From assembly GCA_020725175.1 (NCBI GenBank), contig DYFM01000010.1:1-54832 (forward strand): 54,832 bases of DNA. Direction: 5' to 3'. Made by a program: the position numbers and the translations under genes. The DNA comes from Candidatus Paceibacter sp. (GTDB lineage: Bacteria > Patescibacteriota > Patescibacteriia > Magasanikbacterales > UBA922). Shown one piece after another: positions 26,340-38,009 of the stretch; position 1 is the stretch's first letter; the number at the start of each line of letters is the position of its first letter. The notes beneath the pieces are model-generated. The model saw only the letters and a program-made list of their open reading frames with translations. It was not told where the DNA came from and made no database searches.

Positions 26340-27286
26340 AGCGATACGCAGTAACTATGTAAAATATTTGCAGAAGATCGTAAAAGTTTTTTTTCTTCAG
26401 ATGATAATCGAACCGGCCAATGTCGCTCTATACCATTTCTTCCAACCACCACCGGTAAACTCAGTGAAACGCAAGGACTGCCGTAGGTGGACGGCATCAT
26501 TGTGGAGAGCGGTAGTACTTGGCGCTGATCAAACACAATCGCTTCAATAATATCAGTCACTACCACACCAATTCCAAAATGGGTAGCGCCTTTTCGAGCA
26601 ATAATTTCATACGCTTCTTTTTTGACTGCTTGAGCTACTTTTTTCTGACGATTTTTTGTAAACCCGGGAATTCTGTCAACCGATACTCCGGCAACCGAAA
26701 CCGTACTCCACGCCACAAATTCGCTATCCCCATGTTCTCCAAGGACGTATCCCTGAACCGCTTGAGCTGAGACACCACACTCACGAGCTACATGCGCCCG
26801 AAGTCGGGCGGTGTCCAGTGCTGTACCAGTACCAAAAATTCTCTCCGGTGGTAATTTGATAATTTGATGTGTAAGATATGTCAGGACATCTACTGGGTTT
26901 GCCACCAACACAATCGTTGCGGTTGGCTTGACCGTTCCTATTGATGAAAAAATTGATCGAAGAATACCGGCGTTTTTCTTTACCAAATCCAATCTCGTTT
27001 CCCCTGGTTTTTGTGGTGCACCGGCAGTAATAACAAGAATATCAGCTTGGCCGGCATCAGAAAAATCCGCTCGCCGGATTGAACCCGTTTCAATAAACGC
27101 CGTCGTGTCAGCAATATCCATCACCTGCCCCTCTTCCATTTGTTCATTGATATCAACCAACAAAATATCAGCCACAATATTTTTGATAGCCAACGCATAG
27201 GCTGTTGTTGCTCCTACAGCACCAGCACCGATGATGGCGACTGACATTGGTTGTATCTTAGTACGTGTATTTATAGAAGATGGCAT
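26336..27286 (-). CDS. ldh: L-lactate dehydrogenase
   Basis: 316 aa; IIGAGAVGATTAYAL, VANPVDVLTYL, GTGTALDTARLR, LGEHGDSEFVAWS. Confidence 0.94.
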   Translation of the reverse strand: MPSSINTRTKIQPMSVAIIGAGAVGATTAYALAIKNIVADILLVDINEQMEEGQVMDIADTTAFIETGSIRRADFSDAGQADILVITAGAPQKPGETRLDLVKKNAGILRSIFSSIGTVKPTATIVLVANPVDVLTYLTHQIIKLPPERIFGTGTALDTARLRAHVARECGVSAQAVQGYVLGEHGDSEFVAWSTVSVAGVSVDRIPGFTKNRQKKVAQAVKKEAYEIIARKGATHFGIGVVVTDIIEAIVFDQRQVLPLSTMMPSTYGSPCVSLSLPVVVGRNGIERHWPVRLSSEEKKLLRSSANILHSYCVSL

Positions 27287-27319
27287 ATATTTTGCAAGTT
27301 GACGGAGAATCTACATTTT

Positions 27320-27417
27320 CTCAGTTAGCTAAGTTGACTTGGTTGACTGAGTATACTTTGCGAACTTAGCTATCTCAGTAAACACAGTCAACTCAGATAA
27401 CTCAGATAACTCAGCCT
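27320..27417. repeat. TCAGTTAGCTAAGTTGAC/AACTCAGATAACTCAG word repeats forming an inverted repeat
   Basis: Direct reading. Confidence 0.75.
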
Positions 27418-27468
27418 AGTATAACAAAACTCGCCATATTTGGCGAGTTTGCTGTGTATAATGTTGTT

Positions 27469-27897
27469 CTATTTTTCCTCAACCGTCACTCCCATCTGTC
27501 GAGCAGTACCGGCGATGATCTTCATAGCCGCATCAATATCATTGGCATTCAAGTCCGGCATTTTCTTTTCTGCGATTTCCTTCAGCTGTGCTTTTGATAA
27601 TTTTCCTACTTTTTCTTTGAGCGCACTACTGGAACCCTTTGGAAGTTTGAGTGCTTTTTTAATCAATTCACTTGCCGGAGCTACTTTCATGATGAAGTCA
27701 AATGATCGATCTTCATACACAGAAATAATCACCGGAACTACTTCTCCTTTTTTATCAGCGGTCTTCGCATTGAATTCAGTACAGAAACCCTGAATGTTTA
27801 CCCCATGCTGACCAAGTGCCGGACCAACCGGTGGTGCTGGATTGGCCGCTCCACCCTGAATTTGCAACTTAATTTGAGCCATTAATTTTTTTGCCAT
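27469..27897 (-). CDS. rplK: 50S ribosomal protein L11
   Basis: [37 protein letters not shown]. Confidence 0.99.
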   Translation of the reverse strand: MAKKLMAQIKLQIQGGAANPAPPVGPALGQHGVNIQGFCTEFNAKTADKKGEVVPVIISVYEDRSFDFIMKVAPASELIKKALKLPKGSSSALKEKVGKLSKAQLKEIAEKKMPDLNANDIDAAMKIIAGTARQMGVTVEEK

Positions 27898-27977
27898 ACA
27901 ATGTTACAGTTAATTACCTTTACAGTTCGATTGAGAAGCTCCTTGGAAAGGACAATCTTCTGTAGGTTTGAGAAATA

Positions 27978-28100
27978 AATCCCAAGATACAAGCTACAAA
28001 TTCCAAACAAATCTTAATGAACAATTTCCAACCAGTTTTGGAGCTTGTAATTTATTATTTGGAATTTGTTTATGCCTTGTTTCTTGTATCTTGGGATTTA
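27978..28100. repeat. CCAAGATACAAG hairpin repeat
   Basis: AATCCCAAGATACAAGCTACAAATTCCAAAC ... GGAATTTGTTTATGCCTTGTTTCTTGTATCTTGGGATTT. Confidence 0.85.
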
Positions 28101-28106
28101 AAACAC

Positions 28107-28652
28107 TTAGATTTTTTTTACTTGCAATGCATCAAGCTCAACCGGTGTTTCTCGACCAAACATGTTGACCAAGACTTTCACCTTGCCGCGCGCGCTATCA
28201 ACCGCACTCACTTTTCCTTCAAAATTCTTAAACGGTCCATCGGAAATACGCACTGGCTCATCAACATTGAGATCAATCTTGTGTTCCGGCTCTTCTACAC
28301 CCATGCGTTTTTGAAGCGCATCAATTTCTTTTTGATCAACCGGGGTTGGGGTAGTTCCGGATCCAACGAAACCAGTTACATTTGGCGTATTTCGAACTAC
28401 ATACCATGAATCATCGGTCACGATCATTTCTACCAACACATAACCAGGAAAGATTTTTTCTTCTACCACAGTACGTTTTCCATTTTTGATCTTGATTTTC
28501 TTTTCTTTTGGAACCAACACACCAAAAATCTTATCCGCCATATCAAACGTTTCAACACGTTGTTCCAAGTTTCGTTTTACATTTTCCTCGTACCCACTGT
28601 ACGTATGAAGCACATACCACCGTCGGCCGAGATCAAGGGTTTGTTTTGCCAT
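28107..28652 (-). CDS. nusG: Transcription termination/antitermination protein NusG
   Basis: RRWYVLHTYSGYEENVKRNLEQR, FPGYVLVEM, NTPNVTGFVG; start at MAKQTLDLG. Confidence 0.98.
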   Translation of the reverse strand: MAKQTLDLGRRWYVLHTYSGYEENVKRNLEQRVETFDMADKIFGVLVPKEKKIKIKNGKRTVVEEKIFPGYVLVEMIVTDDSWYVVRNTPNVTGFVGSGTTPTPVDQKEIDALQKRMGVEEPEHKIDLNVDEPVRISDGPFKNFEGKVSAVDSARGKVKVLVNMFGRETPVELDALQVKKI

Positions 28653-28747
28653 ACAATTGAAAAGTTCCAAATTCCACCATACAAGTTCCAAAAGCTATGT
28701 TCGCCTCAGTAAAGTGTATTTGGAAACGTGAAGTTATGAATTGGAAA

Positions 28748-28927
28748 TTATATGATTTGTGTCAGTCCCCAGTTGAGAATATAGTCGAGAATTCCAAAGA
28801 AGATCGCCACTCCGAGACTGAGTGCGATGACGACTATAGAATAGTTGATCACCTGTTTTTTGGTTGGCCAGGTGACTTTTTTCATTTCTCCCACTGAATC
28901 ACGGACGTACGTAATGAGCTTGTTCAT
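28748..28927 (-). CDS. secE: Preprotein translocase subunit SecE
   Basis: Translated by hand: MNKLITYVRDSVGEMKKVTWPTKKQVINYSIVVIALSLGVAIFFGILDYILNWGLTQII; 59 aa, absent from the ORF track; upstream of nusG. Confidence 0.96.
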   Translation of the reverse strand: MNKLITYVRDSVGEMKKVTWPTKKQVINYSIVVIALSLGVAIFFGILDYILNWGLTQII

Positions 28928-29147
28928 AGCGAATATTGCTCAAATATTTGCTTATTTTAAATGTTTTTTGTAATTATTCCACCTAAGATGCAAATACTTG
29001 TATTTAAAAACGGCCTGGGGCCGATTACGTGGAGAAGTATAGGCTTTTTTGGGGGAATTGTCAAGAAGGGAGAGGTGGATATCTTTCTTGATAAATCCTT
29101 TCAAATTGGTTATTGTATGTATGTCGTTTTTAATATGTAACCAAAAT

Positions 29148-29618
29148 ATGAGTGAAAAAGATACAAGTAATAGAGTACCTCCATCAATTCCTGAAAAAAA
29201 GGGGGGGAGGCTTGATGTCGTAAGGTTTGGCAATAAGGAGTACCCGGTTGAATATCCAACCTCTCTTTGCATTGACAATATAGTATCCAACGATAGAGTA
29301 ATTATAACAACACAGAGTGGAAGTAGATACATGCTGCGAAGATCAAGATCATCCGGGGGAGTAGTAAAGGTATATCGAGAAGAAGGAGGTAGTTTTCGTG
29401 AACTAGGTGTGCCTATCCATACAAGTTTTACTCTTGAGTCTGGAAAACCTGCAATATTTATAATAAGAGTATCTGAAGAGAGAGGAAGACAAACAACAAC
29501 AACTAATATTACTAAAATTAGAGTAATAAAAGGGATTGATTCAGATTTAAATACAACCAAAGTAGGAGGCGTCCCTCTAACACAGGCTCTCATAAAAGCA
29601 GCTAAGGGAGAGGAATAA
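29148..29618 (+). CDS. Hypothetical protein
   Basis: Start at MSEKDTSNRV within ORF 29049-29618. Confidence 0.6.
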   Translation: MSEKDTSNRVPPSIPEKKGGRLDVVRFGNKEYPVEYPTSLCIDNIVSNDRVIITTQSGSRYMLRRSRSSGGVVKVYREEGGSFRELGVPIHTSFTLESGKPAIFIIRVSEERGRQTTTTNITKIRVIKGIDSDLNTTKVGGVPLTQALIKAAKGEE

Positions 29619-29746
29619 GTTGATTAAGTAATACAACCAAAATTTTTCGCATATAAAAGCAAAACGTGTGCACAACAAAGGGAACTGATTATCATCCCGG
29701 ATATCGTACTTACGTTCTTTGCCTTTTATATACTATATACGAACCT

Positions 29747-30328
29747 ATGGCCCTCATCCCCTTTCTCATCTTTATCGCAATTGTCGGTTTTTCCGTATGG
29801 TACTTTAAAAAAACAAACCAACGGATCATTGAAAACTTCCAGTACCTGGCAAACAAACATGGACTAGAGATAGACACAAGCGTCCGAGTAGGGGTTACAA
29901 AGCACCCTTCAGTATGGGGCAAGATCAATGGATATGAAGCGTCAGTTAGAAGTGAAGTGATACGTGGTAACGCCTTTACTCGGTATACCTTCACCCTTCC
30001 CCGCACACTTCATGTTCCGTTTGCGATATATAGTTTAAGCTATCTGGGAAGAGGTGTCATGATTCAAGATCATCTACATTTTACCAATCCGACTCTTGAT
30101 AAACGCACTATATTTGCTTCACCCCAAAAAGAAACGGCCAAACAGTACCTGTCACAAAAGGAATCACAGCTGGCGGCAATATTTGAACAAAATTTATTTT
30201 ACCATCTCAAGCTGGAAGGAAATACCATTGAATATCTGGAGCGACTATTAATCCACACGGAGAAAAAACGAGATCGAGCTGAAAAAATCATTACCTTTCT
30301 TACCAAACTTGCCGAAGATGCACCGTAA
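29747..30328 (+). CDS. Hypothetical membrane-anchored protein
   Basis: MALIPFLIFIAIVGFSVWYFKK N-terminal TM; followed by a terminator. Confidence 0.7.
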   Translation: MALIPFLIFIAIVGFSVWYFKKTNQRIIENFQYLANKHGLEIDTSVRVGVTKHPSVWGKINGYEASVRSEVIRGNAFTRYTFTLPRTLHVPFAIYSLSYLGRGVMIQDHLHFTNPTLDKRTIFASPQKETAKQYLSQKESQLAAIFEQNLFYHLKLEGNTIEYLERLLIHTEKKRDRAEKIITFLTKLAEDAP

Positions 30329-30337
30329 TAAATTGAA

Positions 30338-30365
30338 CAAAAAAGAGCCAACTGGCTCTTTTTTA
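30338..30365. terminator. Bidirectional terminator
   Basis: AAAAAAGAGCCA-AC-TGGCTCTTTTTTA. Confidence 0.92.
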
Positions 30366-30381
30366 TGTCGCGTACAGACTG

Positions 30382-32544
<2,163 letters not shown>

Positions 32545-32734
32545 TCATCAGTTGTTGTGAAAAAATGCAAAATCGTGTATACTATGTTCATTATACAAGA
32601 GCTTCAAATAAGTTTACGTATCATTCAAACAGAACCTTATCACCAATATTTTGTTCAATTAAAAAACTCACGACTGCTATTTGAACAAAGACGCAGAAAA
32701 CGATAAGCGTTTTTATCAAGCAACTTTCTTTTTC

Positions 32735-33637
32735 ATGTTTACCCCCACTGACAAAAAAGAAAAGTACCTCAACTACAAAAGTCCACTCCAAGAACTGTCC
32801 GGACGTGAGTTGAAGTTTGCTTCCTGGTATGTACGCCACAAAATACTCATCACGCGTATTACTACATTTTCCTTGTTTGTATTTGGGTTCTTTACCAATC
32901 TCTTTGGGATAGTTATGTGGGGAAAATATGTCCTGTTTGATTATAGCAATGACCAAGCTCTGTTGCGCTCGCTGGTCACCAACTCAATAAATTATACGGC
33001 AACCAAAGAACGCCTGGGAGCACGACCTCTGGCAGTAGGTACCACGCAACTATACGACAGCGCACCAGGGAAATATGATGTTGTCACTACCGTGAGCAAC
33101 CCAAATCCATTTCACTACGCGGTCGTCACATTTCGCCATTCCGCCGGCGTTCCAAGTGATAAGACCACAACCATGGTAGTACTTCCCCAAAAGACCGTAC
33201 CACTCACGAGCTTTGGTGTTGAATCCTTGACAAGTGCTCCGAGTGCTAATTTTGTTATTGACAGTATCCAGTGGAAGCGATTAAACCGACATACGATTCC
33301 CGACCCAAAAGCATACATTGATCAACGACTCCAATTTGAAATATCAAATGTTGCGTTCCAACGAAAAAATACCATCGACGGTGTTGCAACAAATAAACTG
33401 ACCTTTGACCTGAGTAATCTCAATCCATACAGCTATTGGTCACCATTGTTTATCGTATCTCTCATCGACGGTGGCACCACCGGTGTCCTCCGACTGGAAG
33501 TACCAGAACTTCGTGCCGGTGAAACTCGGTTTATCGACCTTCGCTCACTCTCTGATTTTGCCTCTGCTTCTGAAATAGAGGTAACACCAGTGATCAATGT
33601 GTTTGATAAAAATGAATATATCTTACCGGGAAATTGA
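32735..33637 (+). CDS. Hypothetical membrane protein
   Basis: One TM, extracytoplasmic beta-rich domain; promoter-like TTGTGA-17-TATACT upstream. Start could be 32681. Confidence 0.65.
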   Translation: MFTPTDKKEKYLNYKSPLQELSGRELKFASWYVRHKILITRITTFSLFVFGFFTNLFGIVMWGKYVLFDYSNDQALLRSLVTNSINYTATKERLGARPLAVGTTQLYDSAPGKYDVVTTVSNPNPFHYAVVTFRHSAGVPSDKTTTMVVLPQKTVPLTSFGVESLTSAPSANFVIDSIQWKRLNRHTIPDPKAYIDQRLQFEISNVAFQRKNTIDGVATNKLTFDLSNLNPYSYWSPLFIVSLIDGGTTGVLRLEVPELRAGETRFIDLRSLSDFASASEIEVTPVINVFDKNEYILPGN

Positions 33638-33721
33638 TATTTTTTGAAATAATGAAATCAGTCTCCGCTTGGCTACGCCTGATAAGTTGCGAAATAGATA
33701 TAGCGAATTAGCGAAACAGTG

Positions 33722-33752
33722 AGGCGCTGCTTATAAGAGCAGTGTTTTTTTC
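33722..33752 (+). terminator. Rho-independent terminator
   Basis: GCGCTGCTTATAAGAGCAGTGTTTTTTTC. Confidence 0.75.
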
Positions 33753-34008
33753 TTTGCAAAACGAAGTGTATGTTACCATTCATTTTTTATATCCAATTGA
33801 ATAAAGATGAACAATGAAGGTAGACCGAATACTCCTTGCATCCTTCTGACAAAGAAAATGATTTTAAAAAAAATTAAAAAGTCTTTCAGGTGTTGAGGGT
33901 TGAATTCGTGACTTTTTTCTTTTATGAAAAACGTGTTCTGAATACCGCCAAACCACCTCTAAACGACCCCCTTGCGTCCCCTAATAGGGGGAAATCTTGT
34001 TATGGAGT

Positions 34009-34030
34009 CTTGCTTTTCATGAAAAGCAAG
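34009..34030. repeat. Perfect 22-nt palindrome
   Basis: CTTGCTTTTCATGAAAAGCAAG. Confidence 0.95.
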
Positions 34031-34052
34031 AGAATTTATTTCGTTATTTCCC

Positions 34053-34108
34053 CGACCCAGACGGGTCCACCTTGCCTGCCCGCCTAGGGTGGGGGGCGGA
34101 GTTATTTC
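34053..34108 (+). repeat. Dispersed repeat, copy B
   Basis: Inverted near-identical copy of 8411-8465. Confidence 0.85.
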
Positions 34109-34181
34109 CTTATCTCCTTATTTCGTATTACTCTTTACCATTCTCCAAAAATCCGTATAATACCAACAGTCTTTTTTCCTT

Positions 34182-35294
34182 ATGTTCACGTTTCGACAAC
34201 GCATTTTTCAATTTGACTGGCTACTCTTATCTGTCGTTTTTGTGTTGACCGCGGTAGGCTTGGCGGCAATTTATAGCGTCGATCTTTCACGGGGTGGACC
34301 ACTGAGTTTATTTCCGACTCAGGTTACCGCCCTACTCATTGGTTTAGTCGCACTACTGGTAGCCGGAAGTACTCATATTACGGTTTACCAGTCTTCTGCA
34401 AAAATTGCGTATATCGTAGGGTTTCTTCTCTTAATTGCGGTTCTTATCTTCGGGCAAAGTATTCGTGGCACCACCGGATGGTTTCGCGTAGCCGGATTTT
34501 CTTTTCAGCCAGTTGAATTTGCCAAAGTGAGTTTGATCTTATTTTTAGCCAGCTGGATCCATCGATACAATCGACGCTTTCGCTCATGGCAGTTTTTGGT
34601 TTCTACCGGGTTTTTTACGCTCGTCTACATGGGTCTTGTTATGCTACAGCCGGATCTTGGTTCAGCACTTATTCTTGGCAGTGTTTGGGTAGGGCTTTTG
34701 GCTTTGGCCGGAACCAAAAAAAGATATTTACTTGGAATGATTGGTCTCGTGGCATTGGCCGGAACTGCTGGATGGTTTTTCCTTTTTGAAGATTACCAAA
34801 AAGATCGACTCCGAACATTTGTCAATCCGGAAGCCTACGCGTCTAACGAAGGATATAATGTGGTGCAGTCGATTATTGCCATTGGTGCCGGACGACTTAC
34901 CGGAAGAGGTCTTGGTTTTGGTTCTCAAAGTCAGCTCCACTTTTTACCAGAAGCTCAGACCGACTTTATTTTCTCTGTCATTGGCGAAGAGCTCGGTTTT
35001 ATTGGCGCCCTTATTCTTCTCACCCTCTATATTCTCCTGTTATGGCGACTAATCCGCATCGCTCTACTGTGCAAAAATGACTTTGCCGCTTTTTTTGTCC
35101 TTGGCGTTGCCGTCATGATCTCAGTACAGGTCTTCATAAACATTGGCGGTACGACCGGACTACTACCAGTAACCGGAGTAACCCTGCCGTTTGTCAGTTA
35201 CGGTGGTTCTTCGCTCATCATGAACTTGCTTCTTATCGGCATTGCCCAAAGTATGGCGGTAGCCACCAACAGAAACAGTGGTTTTGAGCTCTAA
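34182..35294 (+). CDS. rodA: Rod-shape determining protein RodA (SEDS family)
   Basis: VLTAVGLAAIYSVD, FQPVEFAKVSLILFLASW, QSQLHFLPEAQTDFIFSVIGEELGFIG, GVTLPFVSYGGSSLI. Confidence 0.96.
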   Translation: MFTFRQRIFQFDWLLLSVVFVLTAVGLAAIYSVDLSRGGPLSLFPTQVTALLIGLVALLVAGSTHITVYQSSAKIAYIVGFLLLIAVLIFGQSIRGTTGWFRVAGFSFQPVEFAKVSLILFLASWIHRYNRRFRSWQFLVSTGFFTLVYMGLVMLQPDLGSALILGSVWVGLLALAGTKKRYLLGMIGLVALAGTAGWFFLFEDYQKDRLRTFVNPEAYASNEGYNVVQSIIAIGAGRLTGRGLGFGSQSQLHFLPEAQTDFIFSVIGEELGFIGALILLTLYILLLWRLIRIALLCKNDFAAFFVLGVAVMISVQVFINIGGTTGLLPVTGVTLPFVSYGGSSLIMNLLLIGIAQSMAVATNRNSGFEL

Positions 35295-35409
35295 CACCGC
35301 AACAGTCCCTCTGAATCAAGAATAACGCGGTTCATCCACTGGACAAACTCTTGACTTTCCTCTATACTTCTGATACACTCATCCCCGTCTAAAGAATAGG
35401 GGTTATTGC

Positions 35410-35787
35410 TTGTCTATGAACGAAAAAAACCCGCAACCATCAGAACAAATGCCATTTTTGCGCCGCCTACAGGAAGGATTTAGTTTTGTGAAAGCCTGTC
35501 CGGTCTGCAAAGGTGAATATTCAGACCGCACTCCCCATGTTCTGTATGAACAAGATCCGGTTCACCTCATCCACATGTCGTGTCCGCATTGCGAGAGCAG
35601 CATTCTTTCCATTGTGACACTGTCAGATATTGGTATGAGCTCAGTGGGAGTATTTACCGATTTATCAGCCGACGATGTGGTCCGATTTCATGGGCGTGAG
35701 GCATTTGAAGATAACGATATTCTCGCTCTTCATGAATTCCTCTCTTCCAAGGATGCCCCAAAAATAAGTCAACTATTTGTTCGTTAA
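35410..35787 (+). CDS. Hypothetical zinc-ribbon-like protein
   Basis: CPVCKGEYSD...SCPHCESS paired CxxC. Confidence 0.65.
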   Translation: MSMNEKNPQPSEQMPFLRRLQEGFSFVKACPVCKGEYSDRTPHVLYEQDPVHLIHMSCPHCESSILSIVTLSDIGMSSVGVFTDLSADDVVRFHGREAFEDNDILALHEFLSSKDAPKISQLFVR

Positions 35788-35906
35788 TTATTGTCTATTT
35801 GTTTAATCGTTTACCGGTTTATTGATTGCATTTCTAAGATTGTTTAGAAAAAAACTAGACTCCTACAAATCAACCAATAACCCAATAAACACTTTATCCT
35901 CAACCT

Positions 35907-36566
35907 ATGGCATTTGCAATTATCGCTGAATCACGAGCCAACAATACGGCCGCAGAAGTGCGCGAAGCTGGAAAAATCCCAGCAATCATGTATGGTCCTG
36001 ATACCAATCCAGTTTCAGTTTCAATTGGCTACACAGAATTTATCAAACTCTACAATGAAGCCGGTGAATCAAGTTTGATTGATTTTTCTGTTGCTGGAAA
36101 TGGCGCGCCAACAAAAGTATTGATCCAAGACGTACAGCTAGACCCGGTAAAAGGCACTGTTATCCATGTTGACTTCCGTCAAATCAATATGAAGGAAGAA
36201 ATGACTGCCAACACTGAGCTCAACTTTATCGGAGAAGCACCGGCTGTAAAAGCCTTAGGCGGTACGCTGATCAAAGGACTTGAAACACTGGAAATCAAAT
36301 GTCTTCCAAACAATTTGGTGAGTGAAATTGATGTTGATCTTTCTGTGCTGCACACCTTTGATGACGTGATTGAAGTCAAAGATTTAACTATTCCTGCCGG
36401 CATTACGGTGCTTGACGAACCAACCGCAGTCGTTGCCAAGGTGCAAGCTGCCCTTACTGAAGAACAAATTAAAGCCATGGAAGAATCCGGTCCAAAAGAT
36501 GTAGCTGATGTAGAAGTGGAAGAAAAAGGTAAGAAAGAAGATGAAGAGTCAGCTGATGAAAAATAA
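35907..36566 (+). CDS. rplY: 50S ribosomal protein L25 (CTC form)
   Basis: AGKIPAIMYGPDTNPVSVSI, VLIQDVQLDPVKGTVIHVDFRQI. Confidence 0.96.
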   Translation: MAFAIIAESRANNTAAEVREAGKIPAIMYGPDTNPVSVSIGYTEFIKLYNEAGESSLIDFSVAGNGAPTKVLIQDVQLDPVKGTVIHVDFRQINMKEEMTANTELNFIGEAPAVKALGGTLIKGLETLEIKCLPNNLVSEIDVDLSVLHTFDDVIEVKDLTIPAGITVLDEPTAVVAKVQAALTEEQIKAMEESGPKDVADVEVEEKGKKEDEESADEK

Positions 36567-36584
36567 GCGTTATTTGAGCGAAAC

Positions 36585-36615
36585 AAACAAGCCTTTTCGA
36601 AGGCTTGTTTTTTTG
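36585..36615 (+). terminator. Rho-independent terminator
   Basis: AACAAGCCTTTTCGAAGGCTTGTTTTTTTG. Confidence 0.93.
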
Positions 36616-36751
36616 TTATGATGGTGTGGTCACCGAACATGTTGTTCATCCCCATTTACTTTCTGCTCATACCCTCTCTCAATATACGTATTGAAACAAC
36701 GGATGTGAGCAGAATTCTAGCGGAACAGAGCGGAATAACCATTATGTAGGT

Positions 36752-37867
36752 ATGAAGATCAAAATAAAACCCTTTTTTCAGCCAAAAACTTTTCGATACG
36801 GAAGTATTTCTCTTCTCATTGCAGCCATAGTTGGAATAGGTATCTTCACAGTTACAGAACAAAAAAATGCAGGACTTGGAGAGAACAATACAGATACTCC
36901 AAAAAAAGAAATTGCCACGAAAGATGCCCACTGTGCCTTTCGCCGTATCCTTGATGGGGTGTGTGTTGATTCAACAGAAGAGACCAATCCCAAACTCGCC
37001 GCTATTATGATTGAAAACCATACTGCTGCTCGCCCACAAGCCGGTCTTAGTGCCGCTTCAATCATTTATGAAGCGCCGGTAGAAGGAAATATCCCTCGGT
37101 TCCTGGCAATTTACCCTCTTTCCGAAAATCTCAACGTTCCAACAATTGGACCGGTGCGAAGCGCCCGGGAATATTTTTTGAATTGGGTTCGTGAGTATGG
37201 TGATTCGTTTTATCTTCATGTGGGTGGTTCACCGGAAGCGCTTGGCCATATAAAGCAATATGGCATCAATAATCTCGACGAGTTTTTTCATGGTGGCACG
37301 TACTTTTGGCGAAGCCCTGAACATACCGCACCACACAATACCTTTACTTCTTCTGTTATGCTACAAGCCCTCCTCGCAAAACGAGGGGAGCGATATGAAG
37401 ATGATACATACTCCGGTTGGGTATACACCCATCACCCAACCTGTGCTGAAGAAACATGTATCACAAACCTTTCGGTTGATTTTGGGGGACACGGGTATCT
37501 GGTTCGGTGGGCATATGATAAAGAAAAAAATCAATACCTCCGCTCCCACGGCAATCTACCTCACCGGGACAGTACCACAAACGAACGATTGGTAGCTGAT
37601 ACTCTCATCATTCAAGAGGTAAAAACCCGTGTGTACGATGAATATGGACGACTGAACATGACTCAAACCGGAACAGGTAAGGCCACAATTATTCGTGCCG
37701 GAACACTAACAAATGGAACTTGGAAAAAAGAAACGCTTGCTGACCGCACCCATTGGCTCGATGAACACGGAAATCCAATTGTGCTCCAGCCCGGAAAAAT
37801 ATGGATTGAAGTGGTGAATGCAGCAACAGAAGTAGATATTGAATCCACCTCCACCCAAGGCGGATAA
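36752..37867 (+). CDS. DUF3048 (YerB-like) domain protein
   Basis: AAIMIENHTAARPQAGLSAASIIYEAPVEGNIPRFLAIYPL, GPVRSAREYFLNW. Confidence 0.88.
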   Translation: MKIKIKPFFQPKTFRYGSISLLIAAIVGIGIFTVTEQKNAGLGENNTDTPKKEIATKDAHCAFRRILDGVCVDSTEETNPKLAAIMIENHTAARPQAGLSAASIIYEAPVEGNIPRFLAIYPLSENLNVPTIGPVRSAREYFLNWVREYGDSFYLHVGGSPEALGHIKQYGINNLDEFFHGGTYFWRSPEHTAPHNTFTSSVMLQALLAKRGERYEDDTYSGWVYTHHPTCAEETCITNLSVDFGGHGYLVRWAYDKEKNQYLRSHGNLPHRDSTTNERLVADTLIIQEVKTRVYDEYGRLNMTQTGTGKATIIRAGTLTNGTWKKETLADRTHWLDEHGNPIVLQPGKIWIEVVNAATEVDIESTSTQGG

Positions 37868-37920
37868 ACAAGACGGATAAACAACGCGGATAAACAAGGT
37901 CGGTAAACAACGCGGACTCG
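37855..37920. repeat. Degenerate tandem repeat (GCGGATAAACAA)n
   Basis: GGCGGATAAACAAGACGGATAAACAACGCGGATAAACAAGGTCGGTAAACAACGCGGAC, overlapping the end of the DUF3048 CDS. Confidence 0.9.
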
Positions 37921-37953
37921 TGCTGCGGGGACATTCATCACCACATAATCAAC

Positions 37954-37985
37954 AAAAAGCCATCGCAATACTCCGATGGCTTTTT
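37954..37985. terminator. Bidirectional terminator between convergent genes
   Basis: AAAAAGCCATCG...CGATGGCTTTTT. Confidence 0.93.
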
Positions 37986-38009
37986 GTTTCTTGTTTGAAA
38001 AAGTTTGAG

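Noticed and set aside
28928-29100. tRNA-Trp expected near secE/nusG
   Set aside because: No cloverleaf or T-arm consensus could be read in the gap; no convincing tRNA was seen elsewhere either, although tRNAscan-SE would be decisive.
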